Notes: generated by a model not told the origin, from the sequence alone. A stretch of DNA of 64,000 nucleotides from Bacillus cereus ATCC 14579 (GCF_000007825.1 NC_004722.1:2148501-2212500); one strand, 5' to 3'. Counted from the stretch's first letter, positions 1 to 8,579 are shown. A program made the numbers and translations.

Positions 1-342
1 CTTCAAAAGATGGCAAAAGAAGAGAAATTAGACGTTCAGTTTGTTTCATTTAGTGTAGATCCAGACCTTGATAAGCCAGAAAATCTGAAAGCTTTTATTC
101 AAAAGTTTACAGAGGATACTAGTAACTGGAATTTATTAACGGGGTATTCGTTAGAAGATATTACAAAGTTTTCAAAAGATAATTTCCAATCACTTGTAGA
201 TAAGCCGGAGAACGGTCAGGTCATGCATGGTACATCATTTTATTTAATTGATCAAAACGGAAAAGTAATGAAAAAGTATAGTGGCATTAGTAATACGCCA
301 TACGAAGACATTATACGTGATATGAAGCGATTAGTGGGTTAA
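1..342 (+). CDS. SCO1/SenC-family protein, C-terminal part (runs off the left edge)
   Basis: The reading frame is open from base 1, so the N-terminus lies outside the window; the first ATG at base 10 is internal. The visible 113 residues match the C-terminal half of the SCO1/SenC/YpmQ thioredoxin-fold family, which delivers copper to cytochrome c oxidase or acts in thiol redox at the outer membrane face. The segment VSFSVDPDLDKPENLKAF is the family's SVDPxxDTP stretch. The histidine in QVMHGTSFYLID is at the position of the third copper ligand. The CxxxC ligands would be upstream and cannot be checked. A terminator follows at once. Confidence 0.75.
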   Translation, partial: LQKMAKEEKLDVQFVSFSVDPDLDKPENLKAFIQKFTEDTSNWNLLTGYSLEDITKFSKDNFQSLVDKPENGQVMHGTSFYLIDQNGKVMKKYSGISNTPYEDIIRDMKRLVG

Positions 343-370
343 AAATAAGGGTGCATAGCACCCTTATTTT
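343..370. terminator. Bidirectional intrinsic terminator
   Basis: A 12-bp perfect stem (343-354 with 358-369) with a 3-base loop and T-run lies between the converging SCO1-type gene and the Hsp20-type gene. It has A-rich and T-rich flanks, so it can serve both. Confidence 0.85.
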
Positions 371-376
371 TTTGCA

Positions 377-841
377 TTAGTCTATCGATAAAATGTCATG
401 TTGCTGGGGAAGTTTCGGCGCCCGAATTTCTAATACGCCGTTTTGATAAGAAGCTTTTGCCGCTTTTTTATTAATTGAATACGGCAATTTAATCAATCTT
501 GATGCTTCTGAAATGGAACGTTCTCGGCGATAATAGTTATGGGATGTTTGTTCTTCTTCCTCTTCAAGTATCTCTTCTTTTACAGAGACTTTTAAGTATT
601 CACTTTGTATTTCAATTTGGATTTGTTCTTTTTGTATACCTGGTAGTTCAGCTGTAACAACGAGTTCTTCACCAACTTCATATAAATCTACAGGGAATGT
701 TAATAAACGGTTTCCTTTTTGGAAAAAATGATTTAAATCAGCGATTACATTGCGAAGAGGTGTTTGCTCGAAGAAATCATCAATTTGCTTTAAGTAATTA
801 CGAACCGGTGGGCGAGAAGAATCTTTTTTTTCTTCACTCAT
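377..841 (-). CDS. Hsp20/alpha-crystallin protein, probably spore-associated
   Basis: This 154-residue protein has an alpha-crystallin domain at about residues 48-145. It includes FPVDLYEVGEELVVTAELPGI and the C-terminal signature YQNGVLEIRAPK. The N-terminal arm (about 45 residues) is rich in charged residues and Phe. Start: ATG with GGAGG 8 bases upstream. A sequence fitting a sigma-K promoter lies just upstream on the minus strand. In B. subtilis the Hsp20-like proteins CotM and CotP belong to the spore, so a mother-cell or coat role is inferred. It is distinct from the second Hsp20 protein at 9899-10336, which carries a CtsR operator. Confidence 0.8.
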   Translation of the reverse strand: MSEEKKDSSRPPVRNYLKQIDDFFEQTPLRNVIADLNHFFQKGNRLLTFPVDLYEVGEELVVTAELPGIQKEQIQIEIQSEYLKVSVKEEILEEEEEQTSHNYYRRERSISEASRLIKLPYSINKKAAKASYQNGVLEIRAPKLPQQHDILSID

Positions 842-870
842 GGTATTCCCTCCTAGAAATCAATTTGCAA

Positions 871-897
871 TATCATATGACAAAAGCGGAGAAAGGT
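871..897 (-). promoter_or_regulatory. Putative sigma-K promoter of the Hsp20-like gene
   Basis: On the minus strand CATATGATA (879-871) fits the sigma-K -10 consensus CATANNNTA exactly. AC at 897-896 stands 16 bases upstream, as expected for the -35 element. Transcription would start near 863, about 20 bases before the ATG at 841. Confidence 0.5.
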
Positions 898-1058
898 GAG
901 TGCCTAGTTTTCATGTTTTCATAAAAAATTGTTAAAAATGTGAAATGGAGTGATTTTTTTATAGTTTTTGGTCGCCATATTCAGTTGATTATGCTAGTAT
1001 AAATAGGGTTGATATAGTAGTATAGAGACAGAATGAAAACTGAAAGAGGGTAAGAAGT

Positions 1059-2960
1059 ATGTGTGGTTTTGTAGGATGTTTATGTGAAAACCCTAGAGAG
1101 TTTTCAGAAACAGAAAAACATCAATTTGAAAATATGAACACGATGATTTTCCACCGTGGTCCAGATGACGAAGGATATTTTCGTGATGAACATGTACAAT
1201 TTGGCTTCCGCCGTTTAAGCATCATTGACTTAGAGGCAGGACATCAGCCGCTAACTTATGAAAATGATCGATATGTAATTATTTTTAATGGTGAAATTTA
1301 CAACTATGTAGAATTACGTGAAATGTTACTTGAAAAAGGTGCAACGTTTGCAACGCAATCTGATACAGAAGTTATCATTGCATTGTATGCACATATGAAA
1401 GAAAAATGTGTAGATTACCTTCGTGGTATGTTTGCATTTATGATTTGGGATCGTGAAGAAAAGAAACTTTTCGGTGCACGTGATCACTTCGGTATTAAAC
1501 CTTTATACATCGCACAACAAGGTGATACTACATTCTTCGCATCTGAGAAGAAAAGTATTATGCATGTGATGGAAGATAAAGGCGTTAATCCAACGTCACT
1601 ACAACATTACTTTACGTACCAATATGGTCCAGAGCCAGAAACTTTAACAATTGATGTTAATAAAATCGAGCCTGGTCATTATTTCGTAAAAGAAATCGGT
1701 AAAGAGATGGAAATCCATCGCTACTGGAAACCTTATTTCAACGCTTCAAGTGCAACGAAAGAGGAGCATATCCAAGCAATTCGTGATGTGTTATATGATT
1801 CAGTAAAAGTGCATATGCGTAGTGATGTACCAGTAGGTTCATTCTTATCTGGTGGTATCGATTCATCTATCATCGCTTCTATCGCAAGAGAAATGAATCC
1901 AAATCTTTTAACATTCTCTGTTGGTTTTGAGCAACGTGGTTACAGTGAAGTTGATGTTGCGAAAGAAACTGCTGAGAAATTAGGCGTTAAAAACCATAAC
2001 GTATTCATTTCAGCGAAAGAATTTATGGATGAGTTCCCAAAAAATCATTGGCATATGGATGATCCTTTAGCTGATCCAGCAGCTGTACCATTGTACTTCG
2101 TTGCGAAAGAAGCACGTAAACATGTAACAGTTGTTCTTTCTGGTGAAGGCGCAGACGAGCTATTTGGTGGTTATAACATTTACCGTGAGCCAAACTCACT
2201 AAAAATGTTCTCTTACATCCCTAGTCCAGGTAAGAGCGTTCTAAAAGCATTAAGTGGTGCTCTTAAAGAAGGATTTAAAGGTAAGAGCTTCCTAGAGCGT
2301 GGATGTACACCAATTGAAGAGCGTTACTATGGAAATGCTAAAATCTTCCGTGAAGAAGAAAAAGCTGAATTAATGAAGTATTACAATGAAAGTGTTAACT
2401 ATATGGATATCACGAAACCATTGTATAACGAGATTAAAGATTATGATGATGTAAGTAAAATGCAGTACATTGACATGTTCACATGGTTACGCGGTGACAT
2501 TTTATTAAAAGCTGATAAAATGACAATGGCAAACTCATTAGAACTTCGTGTACCGTTCTTAGATAAAGAAGTATTCGATGTTGCATCTAAAATTCCAACT
2601 GAATTTAAGATTGCTAACGGAACTACGAAAGCCATTTTACGTGAAGCAGCACGCGGAATCGTTCCAGATCACGTATTAGATCGTAAAAAACTTGGATTCC
2701 CAGTACCAATTCGTCACTGGTTAAAAGACGAAATGCATGATTGGGCTATAAATATTATAAACGAAAGTAAGACAGAGCATTTAATCGACAAACAGTATGT
2801 ATTAAACTTACTGGAAGCACATTGTGCAGATAAAGGCGATTATAGCCGTAAAATTTGGACTGTACTTGCGTTTATGGTATGGCACCAAATTTATGTTGAG
2901 CATAAATACGATACGAATAAGTTCCATGAAGAAACAAAACGTGCGTATAGCTTAGTTTAA
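1059..2960 (+). CDS. asnB: Asparagine synthetase (glutamine-hydrolysing)
   Basis: The enzyme makes asparagine from aspartate, glutamine and ATP in the cytosol. Its 633 residues match the length of B. subtilis AsnB (632). The N-terminal class-II glutaminase begins MCGFVG, with Cys2 as nucleophile, followed by HRGPDDEG. The synthetase domain has the PP-loop SGGIDSS near residue 266 and the AsnB-typical segments LSGEGADELFGGYNIYRE and LRVPFLDKEVFD. Start: ATG with GAGGG upstream. It is a single-gene unit, with a terminator on the 3' side. Confidence 0.95.
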   Translation: MCGFVGCLCENPREFSETEKHQFENMNTMIFHRGPDDEGYFRDEHVQFGFRRLSIIDLEAGHQPLTYENDRYVIIFNGEIYNYVELREMLLEKGATFATQSDTEVIIALYAHMKEKCVDYLRGMFAFMIWDREEKKLFGARDHFGIKPLYIAQQGDTTFFASEKKSIMHVMEDKGVNPTSLQHYFTYQYGPEPETLTIDVNKIEPGHYFVKEIGKEMEIHRYWKPYFNASSATKEEHIQAIRDVLYDSVKVHMRSDVPVGSFLSGGIDSSIIASIAREMNPNLLTFSVGFEQRGYSEVDVAKETAEKLGVKNHNVFISAKEFMDEFPKNHWHMDDPLADPAAVPLYFVAKEARKHVTVVLSGEGADELFGGYNIYREPNSLKMFSYIPSPGKSVLKALSGALKEGFKGKSFLERGCTPIEERYYGNAKIFREEEKAELMKYYNESVNYMDITKPLYNEIKDYDDVSKMQYIDMFTWLRGDILLKADKMTMANSLELRVPFLDKEVFDVASKIPTEFKIANGTTKAILREAARGIVPDHVLDRKKLGFPVPIRHWLKDEMHDWAINIINESKTEHLIDKQYVLNLLEAHCADKGDYSRKIWTVLAFMVWHQIYVEHKYDTNKFHEETKRAYSLV

Positions 2961-2964
2961 TTAG

Positions 2965-3002
2965 AAAAACCTTAAGATCGCATACGGTCTTAAGGTTTTT
3001 TT
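2965..3002 (+). terminator. Intrinsic terminator of asnB
   Basis: A 13-bp stem AAAAACCTTAAGA / TCTTAAGGTTTTT is followed by a run of T. Confidence 0.85.
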
Positions 3003-3053
3003 CATAAATAGGAAGTATTATTGATACAATAATAGTAAAAGGATGGACAACAT

Positions 3054-3413
3054 ATGATTACGTTTGAGAAAGTTACTGTAGAAAATGAAAGCGTTGTTAA
3101 AGAAATGTTTAAATCGCATAGTTTAGGTGAGAAAAAGGTACAGTACTGTGTGAAAGTTGATGATACATATATTGGTGTAATAGATTATAGTGTACAAGAG
3201 GAACGGGCTGTTTTATCACAGCTAATTATTCATTTTGATTACCAAGGTTACGGTTATGGTACAAATACGTATTTTACATTTGAAGAAATGATGAAACAAA
3301 GAAATGTGAAAGAAATAAAAGTGCTAAAAGAGAAATTAACAGAAAAGGCGAAGTCTTTCATAGAGAGTTTTGGTTTTACTTCAGAAGATGAAGAGTACGT
3401 AAAGAAAATATAA
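3054..3413 (+). CDS. GNAT-like acetyltransferase, small
   Basis: This is a 119-residue protein. QLIIHFDYQGYGYGTNTY at about 63-80 resembles the acetyl-CoA-binding motif A (Q/RxxGxG/A) of GNAT enzymes, with the usual preceding beta strand (ERAVLSQLIIH). The ending IESFGFTSEDEEYVKKI fits the last GNAT strand. It is shorter than typical (about 140-170 residues) and the substrate is unknown. AAAGGATGG precedes the ATG. Confidence 0.6.
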   Translation: MITFEKVTVENESVVKEMFKSHSLGEKKVQYCVKVDDTYIGVIDYSVQEERAVLSQLIIHFDYQGYGYGTNTYFTFEEMMKQRNVKEIKVLKEKLTEKAKSFIESFGFTSEDEEYVKKI

Positions 3414-3458
3414 CGATGATTATTTATGCGATACAATAAATATAAGGCAGGTGGATGT

Positions 3459-3794
3459 ATGACGATGACTTCTGGTCTTGTATTAATTGGAGGGTGCTTT
3501 ATAGTAGCAGAATTATGTCATATAATCATTCGGAAAAGAATGATTAAGAAAAAAAAGCCGTATGAATTACAATACGTCCCTGTCTTTTTCATTATGTTTT
3601 GTATGCTTAGTACATTACAAAATCTAATAAACTTTCCACCACTTGTAAATGTTTTTTTAAAGTTCGGTTTACTTTATAGTGGTGTTGGAATAGTACTTTT
3701 ATTTATTTTATTTTGCATACGTTATGTTCACTATCAATCGTATATATTTATTTTAAATTGGTTAAAGCAAGATGATAGAAACCGCCTTACATAA
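3459..3794 (+). CDS. Small integral membrane protein, unknown function
   Basis: The protein has 111 residues and three likely membrane segments (about 5-22, 44-62, 72-95) separated by a Lys/Arg-rich loop (RKRMIKKKKPY). I chose the ATG at 3459 because AGGCAGGTGG lies 5-7 bases upstream; an in-frame ATG at 3426 has no such site. The stop codon sits within the terminator stem. I do not recognise the family. Confidence 0.6.
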   Translation: MTMTSGLVLIGGCFIVAELCHIIIRKRMIKKKKPYELQYVPVFFIMFCMLSTLQNLINFPPLVNVFLKFGLLYSGVGIVLLFILFCIRYVHYQSYIFILNWLKQDDRNRLT

Positions 3795-3808
3795 GGCGGT
3801 TTTTTTAT
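3779..3808 (+). terminator. Intrinsic terminator
   Basis: The stem ACCGCCTT / AAGGCGGT is followed by T7. It overlaps the end of the upstream membrane-protein gene. Confidence 0.85.
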
Positions 3809-3819
3809 TTGCAATTGTA

Positions 3820-3847
3820 ACAGAATTTGTACATTTCACATAAAATA
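3820..3847 (+). promoter_or_regulatory. Putative sigma-K promoter of the amidase gene
   Basis: CATAAAATA at 3839-3847 matches the sigma-K -10 consensus CATANNNTA at every fixed base. AC at 3820-3821 is 17 bases upstream. This places the start near 3854, about 40 bases before the amidase start codon. Confidence 0.55.
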
Positions 3848-3896
3848 GGACGAGTAGAAATGCAAACATATTACAAGAAAGGGGCGGGGCAATAAA

Positions 3897-4883
3897 ATGA
3901 AACTTGTTATAGACGCAGGGCACGGTGGATATGATTCTGGTGCTGTTGGTAATGGTTTAGTAGAAAAAAACTTAACACTTCAAATTGCTAGACGCGTTCG
4001 AGACATTTTAACGGTAAATTACCCAATTACAATTAAAATGACACGTGATAGTGATGTGTTTATTTCTTTATCTGAACGTGCTAATATTGCTAATGCTTTC
4101 AGTGCGGATTATTTTATTTCATTTCATATTAATAGCGGCGGGGGTACAGGTTTTGAAAGTTATATTTATAATGCGTTATCCAATAGCAGCACTGCATATG
4201 CAAAGCAACAAAAAATGCATACAGCTGTCAATCCTGTATTAACAAAATATGGTCTTCGTGATCGAGGAGCAAAAAAAGAAAATTATGCGGTATTAAGAGA
4301 AACCGCAATGGATGCAATTTTAACTGAGACTGCTTTTATTGATACAGCTTTTGATGCAAATTTATTAAAAAATCCACAATTTATTGAAGATCTAAGTCAA
4401 GCGTATGCAAATGGAATAGCAGCTATTTTTGGAGTAGCTCCAAATCCACAACCTCCTAACCCACAACCGGTACCTCAAACGAAGGGAATCGCTTATGTTC
4501 TTGGGAAAAATGTAAATTTAAGAAATGGTCCATCAACTTCTTCCTCAGTTATTCGTCAATTAAATTCTCCAGAATCTTACGTTGTATATCAAGAAAGTAA
4601 CGGATGGCTAGATTTGGGGAATGGACAATGGGTGTATAATGATTCTTCTTACATTAATTTTGTAAAGACAAGCAATAGTGATGGAAGCCCGATTGGGGTT
4701 GCATATATACAAGGGATGAATGTAAATTTAAGAAGTGGTCCATCAACTACATCTGCAGTTATCCGCCAATTAAATTCTCCAGAATCTTATTTAGTATATA
4801 TAAATGAAAATGGTTGGTTAAACCTTGGTGGAAATCAGTGGGTATATAATGACCCAGCGTATATTAAGTATACTCAATATTAG
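3897..4883 (+). CDS. N-acetylmuramoyl-L-alanine amidase, CwlC-like, with two SH3b domains
   Basis: The enzyme cuts the amide between MurNAc and L-Ala. Residues 1-180 are an Amidase_3 domain: VIDAGHGGYDSGA with zinc-ligand His, HINSGGGTGFESYIY, and TETAFIDT with the catalytic Glu. The domain is closest to B. subtilis CwlC, the mother-cell lysis amidase. Like CwlC it has no signal peptide. After a Pro/Gln linker (about 186-198) come two bacterial SH3 repeats (about 203-257 and 270-326), each with VNLRxGPSTxSxVIRQLNSPESY; CwlC has SPOR-type repeats instead. With the sigma-K-like promoter this points to release of the spore from the mother cell. A phage endolysin origin is less likely, as no phage genes are near. 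Confidence 0.85.
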   Translation: MKLVIDAGHGGYDSGAVGNGLVEKNLTLQIARRVRDILTVNYPITIKMTRDSDVFISLSERANIANAFSADYFISFHINSGGGTGFESYIYNALSNSSTAYAKQQKMHTAVNPVLTKYGLRDRGAKKENYAVLRETAMDAILTETAFIDTAFDANLLKNPQFIEDLSQAYANGIAAIFGVAPNPQPPNPQPVPQTKGIAYVLGKNVNLRNGPSTSSSVIRQLNSPESYVVYQESNGWLDLGNGQWVYNDSSYINFVKTSNSDGSPIGVAYIQGMNVNLRSGPSTTSAVIRQLNSPESYLVYINENGWLNLGGNQWVYNDPAYIKYTQY

Positions 4884-4910
4884 GAATTGAAATGATAGTG
4901 CAATATGGAT

Positions 4911-4946
4911 GCGTATCCTTGTTATGTATAACAAGGATACGCATTT
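4911..4946 (+). terminator. Intrinsic terminator of the amidase gene
   Basis: A 15-bp perfect stem (4911-4925 / 4928-4942) is followed by ATTTT. Confidence 0.75.
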
Positions 4947-5047
4947 TAATAACAACATTTTTTTCATACTTATGCACTATGTTTTAAAAAGAAACATTAG
5001 CAAAGCGGATAGAATCTAAATAGTATATATTAAAAAAGTTTTCTGAT

Positions 5048-5106
5048 ATACATTGACAATGTATGTAAGATACATTAATCTTTAAATGTTAATGATAATC
5101 GATTTC
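5048..5106 (+). promoter_or_regulatory. Fur box and promoter region of the siderophore-binding gene
   Basis: GTTAATGATAATCGATTTC at 5088-5106 matches 15 of 19 bases of the Fur consensus. TTGACA at 5053-5058 is a candidate -35; the -10 (TAATCT at 5076-5081) is weak. A separate palindrome ATACATT-GAC-AATGTAT (5048-5064) covers the -35, and its half-site ATACATT recurs at 5070-5076, which suggests a second regulator. Confidence 0.6.
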
Positions 5107-5121
5107 ATCTAGGGAGGACAT

Positions 5122-6084
5122 ATGATACATACTAAAAAACTAATTATGTTCTGCATTATGATACTCATGGTTGTAATTGCAGGATGTAGTAAAGAAGAGA
5201 AAAAAGAAAATAATATATCAGCGAAAGCAAAAGATTCATATACGGTAAAGCATGCAATGGGTGAAACGACAGTAAATGGTACACCTAAAAAAGTTGTTGT
5301 TTTAACAAATGAAGGCGCAGAGGCTCTCCTAGCTGTGGGCGTAACGCCAGTGGGGACTACGAAACCACGTGCTGGTGATGAATGGTATCCTCATTTAGCG
5401 AAAGAGTTAAAAAACACGGAAGTTGTAGGAACTGAACGTGATATTAATTTAGAGGCTGTAATGAAGCTTAAGCCAGATTTAATTATCGGAAATAAAATGC
5501 GTCATGAAAAAATATATGATCAGCTAAAAGAAATCGCACCAACTGTTTATGCAGAAACATTACGCGGTGATTGGAAAGAAAACTTTACACTTTATACAAA
5601 AGCTGTAAATAAAGAAAAAGAAGGGCAAAAAGCTCTTGATGATTATAAAAAACGCATTGAAGGAATGAAAGAGAAGTTAGGCGATAAATTGAATTCTAAA
5701 GTTTCTATTATTCGTTTCGTGCCAGGTGATGTTCGTATTTATCAAAAAAACTCATTCTCGGGCGTTGTTTTAAATGATATTGGATTTAAACGACCACCAT
5801 TACAAGATAAAGATGATTTTGCGATAAAAGGAATTACAAAAGAGCAGATTCCAAATATGGACGGAGACTACTTATTCTATTTCACTTCTGATAAAGATGC
5901 AGATAAGAATAATGAAGGAAATTCGTTAGCGAAGGAATGGACAGAAGATCCACTCTTTAAGCAACTACAGGCTTCTAAAAATAATAAAGTATTCCAAGTG
6001 GATGAGGTAATCTGGAATACAGCAGGCGGTATTAAAGCTGCGAACCTTATGTTAGATGATATTGAAAAATATTTCCTTAAATAA
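5122..6084 (+). CDS. Iron-siderophore ABC transporter substrate-binding lipoprotein
   Basis: This 320-residue class-III binding protein has a lipoprotein signal peptide ending VVIAGC (acylated Cys about residue 22). It has the periplasmic-binding-protein-2 layout: VVVLTNEGAEALLAVGVTPVG, then the long linking helix INLEAVMKLKPDLIIG. The type resembles B. subtilis YfiY/FeuA, which take up Fe(III)-siderophores. It should sit on the outer membrane face. No permease or ATPase is adjacent, so it probably works with one encoded elsewhere, as several Bacillus siderophore receptors do. A Fur box upstream supports iron control. The exact siderophore cannot be read. Confidence 0.85.
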   Translation: MIHTKKLIMFCIMILMVVIAGCSKEEKKENNISAKAKDSYTVKHAMGETTVNGTPKKVVVLTNEGAEALLAVGVTPVGTTKPRAGDEWYPHLAKELKNTEVVGTERDINLEAVMKLKPDLIIGNKMRHEKIYDQLKEIAPTVYAETLRGDWKENFTLYTKAVNKEKEGQKALDDYKKRIEGMKEKLGDKLNSKVSIIRFVPGDVRIYQKNSFSGVVLNDIGFKRPPLQDKDDFAIKGITKEQIPNMDGDYLFYFTSDKDADKNNEGNSLAKEWTEDPLFKQLQASKNNKVFQVDEVIWNTAGGIKAANLMLDDIEKYFLK

Positions 6085-6091
6085 ATGATAA

Positions 6092-6124
6092 AATACATCA
6101 CTTTTACGAAGTGATGTATTTTTA
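6092..6124 (+). terminator. Intrinsic terminator
   Basis: A 12-bp stem AATACATCACTT / AAGTGATGTATT with a 5-base loop is followed by T-rich sequence. Confidence 0.8.
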
Positions 6125-6210
6125 GTTTGTGAAAATACAGAAAATTCCTTCTTTAAGGGTGTCATAAGTTGTACAATAAAATCAATCATGTGATAAAGGA
6201 GTGGGGAAGA

Positions 6211-7086
6211 ATGAAAGCTACTCATAAAGATTGGATCTTGTTTAATGGGAGAATGATTAATACGAAAGAAGAACAGCCGATGGTAGCATTAGAAGAGAGA
6301 GGCTTCCAATTTGGTGATGGGATTTATGAAGTATTTAGACTATACGATGGCAAGCCTCATTTATTAGATTTACATTTGGAACGATTCTTTAACTCTATGG
6401 CAGAAATAAAACTAATTCCACCATTTACGAAGGAAGAATTAGTAGAAGAGTTATATCAAATGATTGAAAAAAATCAATTTCAAGAAGATGGCAATGTATA
6501 TTTACAAATATCAAGAGGTGCACAACAGCGCAATCATGTATATGAATCAGATTTACAACCGACATATTTTGCAAATCTTGTTTCGTTCCCAAGACCAGTT
6601 GCTTCAATGGAGGCAGGGATTAAGGTGACAGTAGAAGAGGACATCAGGTGGAAGTTTTGCCATATAAAATCTTTAAATTTGCTTCCTAATATCATGATCA
6701 AAAACAAAATAAATGAACAAGGGTATCAAGAAGCAATATTAGTACGAGATGGTATTGTGACTGAAGGGTGTCATTCCAATTTCTTTATCGTGAAGAATAA
6801 TAAGTTGATTACACATCCAGCGGATCATTTCATTTTACATGGTATTACACGTCACTATGTAATTACATTAGCGAAAGAGTTACATATCGATGTAGAGGAA
6901 CGAGAGTTTTCATTACAAGAAGTATATGACGCTGAGGAGTGCTTCTTTACAGCGACGCCACTTGAAATATTCCCAGTCGTTCAAATTGGTGATGAACAGT
7001 TCGGGGCTGGTGAAAGAGGACCAATTACGAAAAAACTACAAGCTGCATACGAAGAGAGTATTCGTTTGTTTAAAGTGACAAATTAA
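6211..7086 (+). CDS. dat: D-amino-acid aminotransferase
   Basis: This is a PLP fold-type IV enzyme interconverting D-alanine and D-glutamate, which feeds peptidoglycan and poly-gamma-glutamate precursors. It has 291 residues from ATG 6211 (GGAGTGGGG upstream), close to the 282 of B. subtilis Dat; an in-frame ATG 42 bases earlier has no ribosome site. Motifs: RGFQFGDGIYEV, the PLP lysine in HIKSLNLLPN, LVRDGIVTEGCHSNFF and ILHGITR, which distinguish D-alanine transaminases from branched-chain enzymes. It is monocistronic, with a terminator at 7095-7124. Confidence 0.85.
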   Translation: MKATHKDWILFNGRMINTKEEQPMVALEERGFQFGDGIYEVFRLYDGKPHLLDLHLERFFNSMAEIKLIPPFTKEELVEELYQMIEKNQFQEDGNVYLQISRGAQQRNHVYESDLQPTYFANLVSFPRPVASMEAGIKVTVEEDIRWKFCHIKSLNLLPNIMIKNKINEQGYQEAILVRDGIVTEGCHSNFFIVKNNKLITHPADHFILHGITRHYVITLAKELHIDVEEREFSLQEVYDAEECFFTATPLEIFPVVQIGDEQFGAGERGPITKKLQAAYEESIRLFKVTN

Positions 7087-7094
7087 TCATGAAG

Positions 7095-7124
7095 AAAAAA
7101 GCTGGTATTCTTCCGGCTTTTTTT
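7095..7124 (+). terminator. Intrinsic terminator of dat
   Basis: AAAAAAGCTGG pairs with CCGGCTTTTTT (one G-U pair) and a T-run follows. Confidence 0.75.
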
Positions 7125-7184
7125 CATGATATAATTCAAGCATAGGACAAGTTTTGAAAACGCTGTAAAAAGGGGATTTAATAT

Positions 7185-7832
7185 ATGAATTATGAAGATT
7201 TTAAAGAAGTAATTCACGGAAGACGAAGTGTTAGAAAGTTTACAGATCAAGAAGTATCTACTAATGATATAAAAGAAATAATTGATTGTGCTCGTTACGC
7301 ACCAAGTGATACGAATTCACAAACGTGGGAATTCTTAGTTATCATGAATCGAGAGAAGATTAAAGAAATTGAACAAATGACGTGGGATGCATTACATAAA
7401 CTTGCGGCAAAAGCAGCAGAAAATGGAGAAGAGAAAGCAGGGAAATTACTTACACGTTCTTTCGGACCATATGCAACAGCTTTCTCGGAGGCACCAGTAT
7501 TAATCGTATGTTTGGCAACACCATATGAATCAAAGTTCCGTGAAAAGATATTTGATCCAATTGCTTTTGTTCCAAATTCAGTTTGGGAGGAAGAAGGCAT
7601 TAAGAGTAGCTGTTTAGCGGCACAAAACTTAATGTTAGCTGCACATGCAAAGGGACTTGGTACTTGTCCAATGACAGGGCCAGTATTGCTAGCTCAAGAT
7701 GAACTGCGCCAATATTTACAAGTTGAGCCTGAAAAACAAATAAATATGGTTATTTCACTCGGATTTCCGAAAGATAAACCGAAGAAACTTCCAAGAAAAG
7801 AAGTAGATGAGATTACAACGTTTGTTTTTTAA
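7185..7832 (+). CDS. Nitroreductase-family FMN oxidoreductase
   Basis: This 215-residue protein opens with the FMN-phosphate-binding signature HGRRSVRKFTDQEV and CARYAPSDTNSQTWEF. It contains GIKSSCLAAQNLMLAAHAKGLGTCPMTGP, typical of the NfsA/FRP superfamily (compare YdgI/YfkO). Such enzymes use NAD(P)H to reduce flavin, quinones or nitro compounds. The physiological substrate is unknown. AAAAAGGGG lies upstream of the ATG. It is monocistronic between terminators. Confidence 0.85.
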   Translation: MNYEDFKEVIHGRRSVRKFTDQEVSTNDIKEIIDCARYAPSDTNSQTWEFLVIMNREKIKEIEQMTWDALHKLAAKAAENGEEKAGKLLTRSFGPYATAFSEAPVLIVCLATPYESKFREKIFDPIAFVPNSVWEEEGIKSSCLAAQNLMLAAHAKGLGTCPMTGPVLLAQDELRQYLQVEPEKQINMVISLGFPKDKPKKLPRKEVDEITTFVF

Positions 7833-7843
7833 TTGCTGTATAG

Positions 7844-7873
7844 AAAAGACATTGAATTAAAAATGTCTTTTTA
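7844..7873 (+). terminator. Intrinsic terminator
   Basis: AAAAGACATT pairs with AATGTCTTTT across an 8-base loop; T-rich tail. Confidence 0.75.
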
Positions 7874-8090
7874 TTTTTGAGGGTATGTAATTCATATGTT
7901 GGGCTAAAATGATAGATAAGAGGAAATTACTATTTATTTCATAAAAAAAATTAATGTTCTATTAAGGAAAGTATGATACATTAATCGTGAGCAAGATTCT
8001 ATTTGTTCATGAAAGTGTTGAAAGTAGGCTCAAAATTTAAAAGTTATTTTTGTATAATAAATTATAATGAAGTTACAGGGGGGATGAATT

Positions 8091-8579
8091 TTGAAAAAAT
8101 TCATAATCACTGGATTGTCTGTATTGTTATTAGTTGGTTGCGGTGCTCCACAGGAAAAAGAGGACGCTCAATCAAAACAGGAAGAACAAGTTGTAAACGC
8201 AAGTGATGAGAATATGGTTGTATTTCCTGAAGGAGCAATGTCAATTGGAGAAGGGAAAGTAAAAGTTATTACTCCAGATGGTACTTCTGAAAACGGCAAT
8301 ATACCGCCTGTATTCATCAAAAAGGATACATTAATTCAGCAAGTTGAATTAGAACTTTCTAATTTTCAAAGTGATAAAGAAACATTCGTATTTGTAGATC
8401 AAATGTATACAGATAAACATCAAGTAACTAGTACAACGCAGACAACAGTGCAGTTAAAAGAAAAAACGCTGGAAACAGGTAGTCATACAATTACTGCAGT
8501 TCAGTATGAAAACAATGACCCGAAAGGAAAGGTTATTAGTTTTAATCAAGCAACATTTGAGACAAAACCTGCGTCTTAA
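8091..8579 (+). CDS. Small secreted lipoprotein, unknown function
   Basis: The protein has 162 residues with a lipoprotein signal (MKKF, hydrophobic core, LLVGC; Cys17 is the lipidation site). A charged Gln/Glu linker follows, then a beta-rich domain with no family I recognise. The start is TTG at 8091, placed 7 bases after GGGGGG; no ATG is near in this frame. A separate frame overlapping from 8003 was discarded. It is monocistronic, with a terminator 8587-8622. Confidence 0.75.
   Translation: MKKFIITGLSVLLLVGCGAPQEKEDAQSKQEEQVVNASDENMVVFPEGAMSIGEGKVKVITPDGTSENGNIPPVFIKKDTLIQQVELELSNFQSDKETFVFVDQMYTDKHQVTSTTQTTVQLKEKTLETGSHTITAVQYENNDPKGKVISFNQATFETKPAS

Noticed and set aside
3897..4883. 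Amidase as a prophage endolysin
   Set aside because: No holin, tail or other phage genes nearby; the catalytic domain is CwlC-like and the promoter fits sigma-K.
8003..8206. A 67-codon plus-strand frame overlapping the lipoprotein gene start
   Set aside because: It overlaps a better frame with lipobox and strong ribosome site, and its sequence looks like a frame shadow.
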